Program-made: the position numbers and the translations under genes
From: Sipunculus nudus
Lineage: Eukaryota; Annelida; Sipuncula; Golfingiida; Sipunculidae
NCBI GenBank assembly: GCA_026874595.1
Contig: CM049308.1
Coordinates: forward strand, 79,902,124-79,966,123
Direction: 5' to 3'
Length of the DNA stretch: 64,000 nucleotides
Part shown: piece after piece, positions 1 to 11,300 of the stretch
Layout: each line of letters starts with the position of its first letter
Position numbering within the stretch: position 1 is the first letter of the stretch
Notes under the pieces: generated by a model
Told to the model about the DNA's origin: nothing
The model's input: only the letters and a program-made list of their open reading frames with translations
Databases searched by the model: none

Positions 1-915
1 ACAGGCATCAGACAGTTGACGATATCAGCTAGGGGCATCATCCAAGAGACGATATCACGGGCATCGGTCAAGAGACAAGGTCACGGGCATCGGCCAAAAG
101 ACGATATCACGAATATTAGTCAAGAGACGATATCACAAGCATTAGCCAAGATATGATATCACGGGCATCAGTCAAGAGACGATGTCACGGGCATCAAAAA
201 AAGAGACGATATCACGGGCATCAGTCAAGAGATGATTCTTAATCATCAGATCATCACCAGTCGGTGTCGTTTCATGTAATTCTATATCATGACAAAAGAA
301 GCTTGGCAAGCTTAGAGATGAGGTCACGGGCATCGGCAAAAAGACGATATCACGAATATTAGTCAAGAGACGATATCAAGAGCATCAGCCAAGATATGAT
401 ATCACGGGCATCAGTCAAGAGACGATATCACGGGCATAAAAAAAGAGACGATATCACGGGCATCAGCTAAGAGACAATATCACGGGCATCAGTCAAGAGA
501 CAATTTCAAGAGCATAAGTCAAGAGATGATATCTTAATCATCAGATCATCACCAGTCGGTGTCGTTTCATGTTATTCTATGTCCCGCTGACAAAAGAAGC
601 TTGGCAAGCTTAGAGACGAGGTCACGGGCATCGGCAAAAAGACGATATCACGAATATTAGTCAAGAGACGATATCACGAGCATCAGCCAAGATATGATAT
701 CACGGGCATCAGCCAAGAGACGATGTCACGGGCATAAAAAAAGAGACAATATCACGGTAATCAGTCATGAGACGATATCACGGGCATCAGTCAAGAGACA
801 GTTTCAAGAGCATTAGTCAAGAGATGATATCTTAATCATCAGATCATCACCAGTCCGAGACGTTTCCTGTATTTCTATATCATGTTCCGCTGACAAAAGA
901 AGCTTGGCAAGCTTA
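1..915. repeat. Satellite array with ~25-bp monomers and ~300-bp higher-order period
   Basis: The interval is built from degenerate copies of a roughly 25-bp unit containing GACGATATCACGGGCATC, each followed by AGTCAAGA or a variant. A distinct block (ATCATCAGATCATCACCAGT, then a short unique stretch ending AAGCTTGGCAAGCTTAGA) recurs near 240-320, 537-615 and 836-917. Three higher-order units of about 295-300 bp are therefore visible. The array continues past the left edge, so its full size is unknown. Short open frames here come from the repeat and are not genes. Confidence 0.93.
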
Positions 916-1619
916 GATTACACCAAATACATATATTACGCCATTTTAACCATACAGTACTTTTATTCACCTGTCACTTCAATATCCGGTGTATTATGTT
1001 AGGTCATAACTGCAGGTCAAGAAATTACAAGTATGTTAATTAAAGTCCACTGAGAAATGACGGTTAACAAAGTATTTGTTCTATTAATCGTTTTGCCGAT
1101 AAGGTTGATAATCACACTTGATGGTTTAATAACAAAAGTCTAATGAAACGTGGTCATATGAAAGCATAAGATCTTATTGATTAATATGCCTTAATAATTT
1201 ATCATAATGTACTTGTTCAAGTTGTGTTTTATTTATGACCAAACTCATTTATTATCATGATACTAAATTATACTGCTCAGTATAAGATTAAATATACAGA
1301 AATTTGAAGCGCCTATGCCCTGCGTATAGTGCTGATCTACTAAAAATCGGTCATTACATAAATTAGCTTGATGTCGTAAGACCCCATGCAGCGGGCGTCA
1401 GGTTTGAAGACAATGAACGTCAATTTCACTATCTGTGTTTATAACCATAAATACCTTAAATCCAGATCCGCTGCTAAATATAATTAATGGTTCCTTCTGT
1501 CAACCAACAAAGAGGTGACAATAACAAGTCATTACAAGTGAAATGCATCAGGCGTGGTTGCTAATTGGTTCATTATTCTGAGTAACTCTTTGTTTCTTAC
1601 CTAAGACGGTTAAGCTTAC
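916..1619. other. Non-coding A/T-rich spacer
   Basis: I found no exon-like segment, RNA gene or recognisable repeat here. It separates the satellite from the palindrome cluster. Confidence 0.6.
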
Positions 1620-2075
1620 ATGGTACGATTTTGACTGTCGTACGATTTCAGCAGGCCTACGACAATGGAAACGTCGTAGGTCTTGGAGAGTTTTAGCGTG
1701 GAAGCGTTCACATATAATATATATGTTGTACGACGGTCGTGGGGAAATTGATCAGGGCTGTCTTAGTCTAATCGTACGCTCTTCCTACGACATTCGTATG
1801 AGGTCACTACGATGGTCGTAATAGATAAGAATAAATTCCAATTTTTTTTGTCGTAGACCTGTTGTAAATGTGTTGTGGATTGAATGATACTTTACGCTAA
1901 AGACAAACCCACGGCGGTCGCAAGAATGACCTACGACGGTAGAACATTCGTAGGACAGTAACAGGTAGAATGTGCGACAATCGTTTGGCTGTCGTAGGAA
2001 AATCCTACGATTCGTTGGGCCTCAGGTTACAAAAAAAATTCGTACGTAATTCGTAGGTTTATCATAAAGCAGTTG
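1620..2075. repeat. Cluster of CCTACGAC / GTCGTAGG inverted motifs
   Basis: The motif CCTACGAC and its complement GTCGTAGG, with close variants, occur many times on both strands. One clean hairpin is at 1655-1681: CCTACGAC, a 9-base loop, GTCGTAGG. Others are imperfect. The pattern suggests a non-autonomous element with internal palindromes, but I could not define its termini or a target-site duplication. Confidence 0.55.
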
Positions 2076-2104
2076 TAAGGCATCGTTCAACAGACTTACG
2101 AGAC

Positions 2105-2290
2105 CGGCCTGAGAAAAGGCGGTTTCACACCGGATGTGTCCGAACGAATTTTACGTCCGAACGAAAATATGCTGTACGAACGAAAAATTAAAACCTTTTA
2201 TTTTATTATGGTGCACACACACCTAATCCGAACGATGTTTTCCGAACGAAAAAAATAGAACATGTTCTATTTTTTGTCGTTCGCATCGGA
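2105..2290. repeat. TCCGAACGA repeats ending in a long palindrome
   Basis: CCGAACGA or CGAACGA is repeated at least five times. The last copy is one arm of a near-perfect palindrome at 2243-2283, with arms of about 20 bp centred on AGAACATGTTCT and one extra base in the right arm. The function is not apparent; it may be a transposon remnant. Confidence 0.5.
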
Positions 2291-3159
2291 CAAGAATGGC
2301 TTCTTTTCACCTTCAACACAAAGGAGCTGGAACATTTATAACCAATTGATTCATTTGTACGGTACCTATTTGATATATAATACTTTACAACAACAAAATT
2401 TTGTTTCCTTGTCGACTGTTTTAAATAATGTGATAAAAATATAAAAACAGGTATAATTTTTATTTCAATCAAATTAATTTGATTTAAACTTTTTTATCTC
2501 CATTGATTTTTCCATTTAAATCAGACTTCTTTTTATATAATATGTATATTTCCTGGGGAAAATTATATTTTAATCAAAGGGGATTTCAATCGCCGCTTGG
2601 CCACTTATTTTAATTTACAATCGGGGAAAAAATATTTAGACTTTTAAACCAGGTTTATATATAATATTCCATGTTAATTCCAATTCTTAATATATTATTT
2701 GCAAAAAAAAATAAAGTTATTCTCTAAAAGAGGGGGGGAGGGATGATTACATTGATCATCCCCCCTAGCTCCCCCCCCCCACCCCCACCCCTATATTGAC
2801 GTTTGCATATAAACAGAAGTTTCAAAGCTGTGCGCAGACTGTTCTAAATCATATTGGCAGATTTGATAATCAAATATATAAATCAAACTAAACTAGTGAT
2901 TCAAATTTAAATTTTTCATGAAATGCAGGAGTTCTAATGGAATCTGTTCTGTTGAAACAACAGGTTGCGCAATTATTTTTAAAGGCATGTTGAAATGGGA
3001 ATCTTGGTCCAGTCAGTGGTAAATATCTGTCACCTGTGACCTCGTGACTATAGCTGGTACCTGGCAAGGCCAAATAAGTTTCAATTATACAGTCAGTACA
3101 CTCAGAGATAAACTTTATTAATTGAGAAAGTTCGGAAATATTCGACATTTTTCTGTATA

Positions 3160-3229
<70 letters not shown>

Positions 3230-3801
3230 AGTGCATTCGATATATTGCTCATAAAGCTAGATCAAATTTTATTTTATTTTATTCATATTTTATATGAAAA
3301 GACCATATAAATGCATCAATAAAACGCGAACTTGTGGGTGATTGGTGAAGTCAGCCATTATGAAAATTTCAAGGCATCAGCTAGCCAGTCATGCATGGGA
3401 CCTAGCGTTAAATTACATACATATATCACTTCAGTCTTTGTCAAGACTAGGCATAGGCCGCGGACCACTGAGGACCTCTGGTTTGCGTACAGGAGGAAAC
3501 TGCCAACACCTATGTCCTCGAATGTGTTTGAATAAAATAGCTCCGGCGTTCGTGCGTATATGCATGAAAAACGCGAGTTTCAGTGTTGGCGTGAATCGAG
3601 GGATTGCTAGAAAAATGACGTCACTCTAGCACCTTTTTTTAACAAGACCTGACAGGTCTATTGTATCACTATAAACACTATAAATCACAGCCAGATCACA
3701 CATATACGCAATATAGGGGGATAAGGAGTATATCCGCACACATTTTGGCAAGGGGGGGGGGTGGTCAATGTGATCCCCCCCCCCCCTTCACCTTCACCTC
3801 C
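2291..3801. other. Non-coding region with simple-sequence tracts
   Basis: No gene is supported. The region holds a G-run/C-run inverted pair (about 2731-2793), an (AT)n microsatellite at 3165-3227 and facing G and C runs near 3751-3786. Overlapping short open frames at 3332-3629 have no family resemblance or splice context. Confidence 0.6.
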
Positions 3802-3894
3802 CTTCCTCTGTGTATCAGCACACTTTCATAGGAACAAGCGCCAGTGACGTCACTTCGCTGGTTCCTATGAAAGTGTGCTGATACACAGAGGAAG
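3802..3894. repeat. Perfect 34-bp inverted repeat around a TGACGTCA palindrome
   Basis: 3802-3835 is the exact reverse complement of 3861-3894. The spacer carries AGTGACGTCACT, itself a 12-bp palindrome containing the CRE core TGACGTCA, flanked by AGCG and CGCT that also pair. The right arm is the leader of the SINE-like copy that follows, so the left arm looks like an inverted partial copy of that leader. Confidence 0.85.
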
Positions 3895-3997
3895 TTGGGG
3901 GATCCCTGTTAGTTCAGTGGTAGAGCAGACGACCGGCAATCGGAGGGTCATGGGTTCGATTCCCATACGGGGTGATCCGACTTTTTCTGTGTATTCT
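3842..3997 (+). mobile_element. tRNA-derived SINE-like repeat, copy 1
   Basis: A tRNA-like part (about 3904-3975) has A-box TTAGTTCAGTGG and B-box GGTTCGATTCC, T-arm ATGGG/CCCAT and D-arm GTTC/GAGC. Numbering the cloverleaf puts GGC at the anticodon, but position 33 is C rather than T and two anticodon-stem pairs fail. The same leader and the trailer CCGACTTTTTCTGTGTATTC flank copy 2. I read it as a tRNA-derived repeat and not a functional tRNA-Ala. Confidence 0.7.
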
Positions 3998-4147
3998 TGT
4001 TCTTTATCTCCATGAGATGGACCAGCATGGCCATTAACATCTTTCTATATAATATATGATGCACACCATAAAAAGGCCATCAGTTTATCACTGCTGCATG
4101 CAAAGTCGCCGTGTCGACACATGTAGTATGTATAATACCAGTCACAG

Positions 4148-4304
4148 TAGTGACGTCACTTCGCTGGTTCCTATGAAAGTGTGCTGATACACAGAGGAAG
4201 TTGAGGATCCCTGTTAGCTCAGTGGTAGAGCAGACGACCGGCAATCGGAGGGTCATGGGTTCGATTCCCATACGGGATATTCCGACTTTTTCTGTGTATT
4301 CTTG
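4148..4304 (+). mobile_element. tRNA-derived SINE-like repeat, copy 2
   Basis: This is nearly identical to the copy about 305 bp upstream, including the TGACGTCA leader, the tRNA-like body and the trailer. Its A-box is closer to consensus (TAGCTCAGTGG) and its D-stem GCTC/GAGC is perfect. The anticodon-arm defects are the same as in copy 1, so the copies share a defective ancestor. The spacing suggests a local tandem duplication. Confidence 0.7.
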
Positions 4305-4617
4305 ATTTATATTGCAAATGAAATATATCTATTTGAATGACAAACTTTGGTTCCATTTATGAGTATTCTGTGAAGAATTATATCTAAACCTGGTTTATAA
4401 TTCAATTTTACTCGAAACATAATACCTTATTTTCTCAACCTTTTCACTTAATTGCAATATATTTGAAATGTGATTAAGTATATATATATATATAAAGTTG
4501 TATATAGTTATAATTTGTTGCAAAAACTATATCATTCAGAAAGACGTCATAGAGACGCTAATATATTTGAAATGTGTCATCCGGACGCTAATACATTTGA
4601 AATGTGTCATCCAGATG

Positions 4618-4618
<1 letters not shown>

Positions 4619-4687
<69 letters not shown>
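4619..4687. repeat. (AT)n-(GT)n compound microsatellite
   Basis: About 24 AT repeats run directly into about 10 GT repeats. A duplicated GTGTCATCC(G/A)GA motif precedes it at 4575-4620. Confidence 0.95.
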
Positions 4688-4699
4688 CTGCATCTGAAG

Positions 4700-7600
4700 A
4701 CTCCAGTAGTAGACATATATATCAACCAATCTGAGAAAGAGCGTCCTCGGTTGCTGTGCCATGGCTATCCGACTTAACGACGGGGGCTTCTTGCCTGCCC
4801 ATCTCAAATATTAAGTACATAATAAAGAGATTGACCATTTAGTGCTAAAAACGCTAGGAAAATGTCGGATAAGTAATATTTATAAAGAAATGACCCAAAA
4901 AGTAACAAATTTAACCGAAATCTACACTAATAGCAATTCAAGCGCCTATGGTTAAATACAAAAGTTTGAACTTTTAAAGAGATTTCAGGACTAATTATCA
5001 GATGTAGGGCATCAAGCGGGTAGCAGATAAAAAGTAAGTCACTTTCTGGGGGGAAAAACTAGAACCTACTAGAATTTAAAGCAAACATTTATAAAGAAGT
5101 TATACTGATGAATTTGTAAATAACAAAGTTTTAGATTAACAGGTTTTAATCCTCTGATCAACCAGTAACGAGTTCTTTCCACTCAAATAACGCCTCTGTG
5201 ACGGATTCATGAGCTTTTTTTATCTACAAGCTGTTAGTAAACTCTGTACAGGCGCCAATGTTGACAAACAAATGAAACACGTACCCTAAAGTGGTTGGTT
5301 GCATATATGTGCGGAAGTTGAAGGATCACCAGTTGTATACATCGCCCTTTCCAAAAATTTGATTTGCCGCCAGATGTCCTTGTTAAATGGATTTGGGTTA
5401 TTTTGGCGGCGGCCCCACTTATTATAAACACGTGGATATAAATAAAAGAAACAACCTGTGTGTGATTAGATTCGTGTTTTCTGGCCTCTTTTAATAAAAG
5501 ATTTGAGGGATTATCTTAAGTTAACCGACGTCAGATAACGGAATAGGCCCCTTTAACGGCATCACTGGATTCAGTCGGACTTCTGTTGTTCACATGACTT
5601 TATAGGGATTAAGGCAGTGAACAAATATAATGGCTGATACTAATTAGAATATTCAATAATGATATTCTGAACTCTGTCAATACTTTTAATACTTTTTAGT
5701 AAAACAAAAAAAAAACCCTACAACCCCATACAGAGTCAAACAAATTTTTATTTTGATTTACACGGCCGGGATTAAAATTATTTTTATTTTATTTGTATGA
5801 ACTTTATCAACAGATAATACTAATACTTCAAAATATCCATATAAAGTTGCCAATAATGTAAATTACAAAACACAATTTAACCTAATGCCTAGAAAAGGAG
5901 GTAAAAGGATATACTACAGATGACATACACTGAGATTTATTTACCATAGCTTACTGATATTGAAGAATTAAAATAAATTCTGCATGCTTTAAGGTACGTT
6001 AAGTTTTTAATTGCAGTCATTTACATTTAACCTATCAAGCCATAAAATGAAAGAATCTTTAACCTTTTTTTTATTACATACATTATTACTAAAACCCTAA
6101 TAAAACCATAGGATATTATGATAGTAACACTTGTTACCTGAGATGACCAGTTCTGCTTTCAAATCTGACCGATCTGCATTTTCAGTTTTGGTAGTTTCCA
6201 GTCACCGTTAGCAGGGCGATCGTTGGTAAGGCGATCAAATGTGGGTTCTCACTTGCCCCAATATAAACCTTTACACAAAGGCCCGAAACTTTACTTATCC
6301 TGAACCATTTGCTTTGAGAACTAAAATCAGATTTTAATACCTCTAACTTAAATTACCTGTATGTTTATCTGTGTAAAATGCTAAAGAGAAATGTTATCAC
6401 CAAACAAACATTTGAGCATCTTTATGGTTGCAAAATAACCATGTGGCACAAACTTTTTTTGTTTCTGGTTGCGATCATTGATTATGGTAGGACAGGTAAA
6501 AATTCAGGTGCGGCAAGTGAAAGCTAGATATGACTATCCTTACTAGGCAAGTTATTTCATTAATTGTCGAGCCCTGGTTGGGTAAAAAAAGTAGGAAAAG
6601 TAGGAGAAATGCTGAAATGTAGGAAAAGTTGGACTGCTGGGTGCCCTGAATGTTTTTGTAACAGGATGATAATACTGTGTACAGTTGGTACAATTACAGC
6701 TACAGTAGCTTCTTAAAACAAGGTGTATGAAGATACATTGTGGCCAGGGTGAGTATTCACTGAAACACTGCCAGTTGACACTGTCGTCATCTGATCATTG
6801 GTTTCTTTTTAAAGCCAATGCCAGTTCTGCTTAGTTTTGAGCTAAATTTGCTCCAGATCTGCACTTAACTATAAAAAACAATTTTTCAAATATACATCTT
6901 TTGTTTTGATCAAACGTTTCACAGTTTTCATGGATTAGGGAAAGAAAAGAAGAAAAGATGGCAGAAAAAACGGTTTTAAATGAAAAGCATTACATTCAAC
7001 CACGCACATGCCTTTTAGATTCATTTGATATCACATATTATGGTTTTTAGAGGGAGTGGGTAAAAAAATACTTTTGCACCAATTCAGACAGTCCACTGGG
7101 AATCACTCTGGATAATGTAATGTATATATATATATATATATATACCTTTATTATCACTATAACAATGTCAGACAATTGTAATAATATGCACTGTGTGGCT
7201 CTGTGAAAAATGGCAATAACAACACACAAACAGGATTAGCAGTAAAATGTTATTTTTCCCATGGCTGACTCAGTATATCTGACCGTGCAGTGTTGAAAGT
7301 TTTCATAAAATCACAGGTAGTTCCCATAAATTATATATCATGCACCTGAACTGTACATTTCAATCAGTCAGTCCACTGAAAAGATCATGAAAACATTTTG
7401 CCATTTCTTTACATGACACATTTAGATGGATAGGTGATAGCACATTTGGAGAGAATTTTTACAAGGTAAGCACATATTCGATATCATTGCATTTCATTCC
7501 TAAAGAGCAATGTAGACTCTTATGAGAGGTTAATTTTTAGAACCGACAAAAAGGCTGGACTCAAATGTGCATGCTATATGTACTAGCCTTTTTGTAAATT

Positions 7601-8302
7601 TATACAAATGCATCATTATGCAGCATCATTACAAGAAAAGGGCCTATGCTTCATAAAAAAATAAATATATCCCAAAATAGCTTATGCAGCTGAAGTAGGC
7701 AAACATCATGCCAAGTTTGCTGAAACTGATAAAATAACTATCTTGGGTGCATAAAGGAAGAGTATCTTCAAACACTTGGGGAAAACATGTTGAATCAAGC
7801 TAAAATCAATTGTACCCCCACCCCCTCCCAACCTAAATCAGATAACGCAGACCTGTATAACCACCAGGCAATTATGGTATTTCCTCTAATTGGAAATAGT
7901 ATCACAGTATAGTTGTGATACTACCACTGTGTCTTCCCTCCTTTTAACATACAGTCAGATCATGTAAGTTATTTGCTAATTTATACATTTGTAAAATTAA
8001 GTTAAACTCTTTCATAACAGCCTTAGGGTCACATAAACTGCTGGTTCTTTAGTAAATTTGGCACATTTTGTAAACACATTGTAAGATAAATAGTCCATAA
8101 AAGTGACTGCCTTCCAGGCAATTAATGCTGTCCAGGCCATTCACCTCCTGATCATACGAAAACTTAGGTCAACTCTACAGCTGCACTTTCCGTGTCCATA
8201 CACAGACTATATAAAAAGCATAGCATCTTTTCAACAGCAGAAAGAGTCATATATAAAATATATAACAATATTTGTATGAATAATACTATCATCGCCCAGC
8301 AA
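4700..8302. other. BBOF1 3' flank, non-coding
   Basis: This lies downstream of the BBOF1 stop on the minus strand. It probably contains the 3' UTR; one candidate polyadenylation signal is the minus-strand AATAAA at 7152-7147, beside a short (AT)n tract at 7121-7143. Other AATAAA-like sites exist, so the transcript end cannot be fixed. No other gene is supported. Confidence 0.5.
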
Positions 8303-11300
8303 CTATGAAACAAGCTCTGCTTCCATATGTGGTGCCATCTTGTTAATATCCGGCAGTTTCTCTATCGTACTTGTGTCCTCCACCCTGGCTTGTGTCAGGA
8401 AGGTCTTGTCATCAGTTGGAACTTCCTCACTCCTAAAATGTATAATTTTGGCATAAATATTACATATAAAATGCATGTTGATGACAATGTTCATTTTTTT
8501 AAAAGATATTTGTGTTTTCTTTTGGGTGAGGTGTCTATCTCTATTTTTCTAAATGAACTTAGTCAACAAATCTCATCTACATACTGGTTTAAAAAACACT
8601 TTCATTTTTTATTCTAACCATGCCCTCAAGATTTTGTATCATGATTCAATAGTAAAAAAAATAATTTTCACACTACTTTTATCAGTTTTTTAAGATACAT
8701 TATATTCAATATTTTGAGGCAATTTGTTGATAATTTTCAAATACTGCTTAAACATGGTTTTTCCAAAGTTAAAAAAATAACTTGTGTAATGTACACCATA
8801 ACCCACCATGCTTCACGATCTGTAATTTGAGGCATGTCAGATGACGGGTGTGTCAGAGCTTGTGGTGCTGACCTTCCCCTCTGACCTTTGACCCCATTCA
8901 TCTTTGCAAACAAGAATCGTAGAACCCGTTCTTTCTGTTCCCACGTCAACTCACTGATATCAACCTTGCTTGTTGCATCAACCCTGAAACACAAAGCCAT
9001 TATCAAATTATTCATATGCAAACAGTCCCACAGCCTGTAATTATCATTTTTGGAAATTATTGTTATATCTGCATATTAGGAAGATTAAGAGGATGTCACC
9101 CTTTTAAATATTTTCTCCTATTATCCAATACAAGTGAGCGCTTCACTGTGTAGTGAATATGAAGACAATACAAGGCATACACCAGCACAAACACTTGTGC
9201 TTGTATTATTGATGAATACACATTGCATATCAAAATGAATAAATAAAATACATCAATACTTTTTTTTATGTCAATTAATTTCAATTAAAAAGGCACAAAA
9301 GAAAGGTACTTGAAGATCTACCTTACCAGTCCATATATTAGTGATAGTGTATAGAAAAAAAAATTTATTTAGGAATTTAGAAAGAAAATTGATGCAACTT
9401 CATTAAATGCTTGGCCAGAAGATCATTTGAATTTCTCCAGTCTAACGGCTCACAGGTATGGCTGACTCTGCATAGTAAAAGCATTTTCAGGACACTGTGG
9501 GCATCTGACTTATAACAGACACTGTTGCTGATTGGTTTCCACAATATGTAGAAACTTGATGGATGACTGCCTGAGCAGTGGTCATGTTTCGTGCACTTTC
9601 TATAACTGTAGTCTGATGGTGTGGCATGATAAGTTTGTGTGTACATCACTGAGGAGTACTTACAGATGCTGGAGCTCCTTTCTCCTGAAGGCAGTCAAAC
9701 AGTCAAGCAGGTAAGTAAATTTAAGTATTTATGTTATATATATAGCTTTACATGAGGGGTGGATGGTGTATGGACTTTTATCTATCGGGTAAAGTATTAA
9801 GGAGCATGCATAATGTGCTAAGGATGTTAAATAACCATAAACTACACACATGAAAATCACACATCAGGCATCTCTGATGGACAGTTTAATTGATTTTCTT
9901 GCTCCTATATAGTACACCATTCACTACATATTGCTAGATCTGAATTGTGATATTCATGGAGGAGGGAGAGATGCTTGAACTAGACCTTTAAATGTGTGTG
10001 CCATAATATACAACAAAAAAATGCACAAACATCCATGCAGTCCATCATATGAAATATAAGTTTTAACAAACAGGTAATGTGCACTGACCATCAACATAAA
10101 GTGAAGAGTTTAAAATCCTAACAACAGCTGACCCTCTATTGTGTTTTACTTTCCCTGTGTGTGTGTGTATGTGTGTGTGTGTGTGTGGGTTAATAGAAGT
10201 GATATGCAGATGACCAATTATAATCATATAACATAGCCTTTGTGATGAGAAAATGTATGCTTTCATCTAATTAATGAGAGCAAAATCTGGAAAAGTCTGT
10301 GCTTACTAATAACTTCATACTCAAGGTTATTACACACACATGCAGGCTATAGAATTATTATATTATGATTAGCAAACATGTAGACCTTTATATCAGTTGA
10401 GACGAAGTACAGGTCTGTATGTAGTCAGAAATTTCATACTCGTTATAAATATAAACAACCAATTAATTCTGATTATCAGTCGGTAGAGATCAACAAAGTT
10501 TTACCAGTAATTGATAATAAAATTACAGTCTATTTCCAACTCTATTTAATAGTCTATAGCTCCAGTTTAGTAGGTCTTCATAAGCTGCACATTTATGAGA
10601 TCTTCCAGAAAAAAATAAAGATCTTCAAGTGAATAAGAAAAGATATGCAGTAAGTGTAGATTCAATGACAAAGTGATATATGATAAGGCTCATGGCCACA
10701 ACACCTAAGAAGCACAGATTGATGGGGATTCACAGAGGCTGTTCTTTTATTAGCACTAGCACTGGTGTTCAATGAAAAAAGGGAAAAGGATGGATTGCCT
10801 ATGTGGTACTTGTTTTTTTTCAATGATTCTCATCTGGTTTAGTTAAATAAACATATTTTACAGGTTTTTTTCATGGTTACAGTTAAAAGTAAATCTGGAA
10901 CTTTCCTATCAGATTTATTTAACTCTGTATGCAGTGAAGTGTCCAATATTGATTTGATTTTTAATAAGTGAACAATTAATTCCTAAACTCATATGTGACT
11001 TAATACAGTTTTTTTTATGTCCTTAAACTAATTTCTGTTTTCTGAACAATTTTTCAGCAAGTTCCTGTTGTCTAATGTGTATTTTACTGAAAGAAGTAGT
11101 TTTGGTTATTAATTGGTATGGGGATATCTAATGGTGAACTATGTATATGTACATAGTAGCATGATAATAAACTATAATGACAAAATCATTTCATAGGATG
11201 CATGGCATCATAAAGAACACAAAGACTTTCGGACCAGTAGAAGAGTTTTTATATACATTTCGTTTTAACAGCTATCAGGGGGAAATGTTAATACTGATTA

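Noticed and set aside
1-915. CRISPR-like direct repeats
   Set aside because: There are no unique spacers; the array is a degenerate satellite in a eukaryotic genome.
3332-3629. Overlapping 67- and 95-codon open frames
   Set aside because: No recognisable domain, no splice context, and typical of random open frames.
3904-4280. Two tRNA-Ala-like genes
   Set aside because: C33, mispaired anticodon stems and shared flanking leader and trailer in both copies point to a tRNA-derived repeat.
4470-4807. Open frames rich in YIYI and CVCV
   Set aside because: Direct translation of the AT/GT microsatellite.
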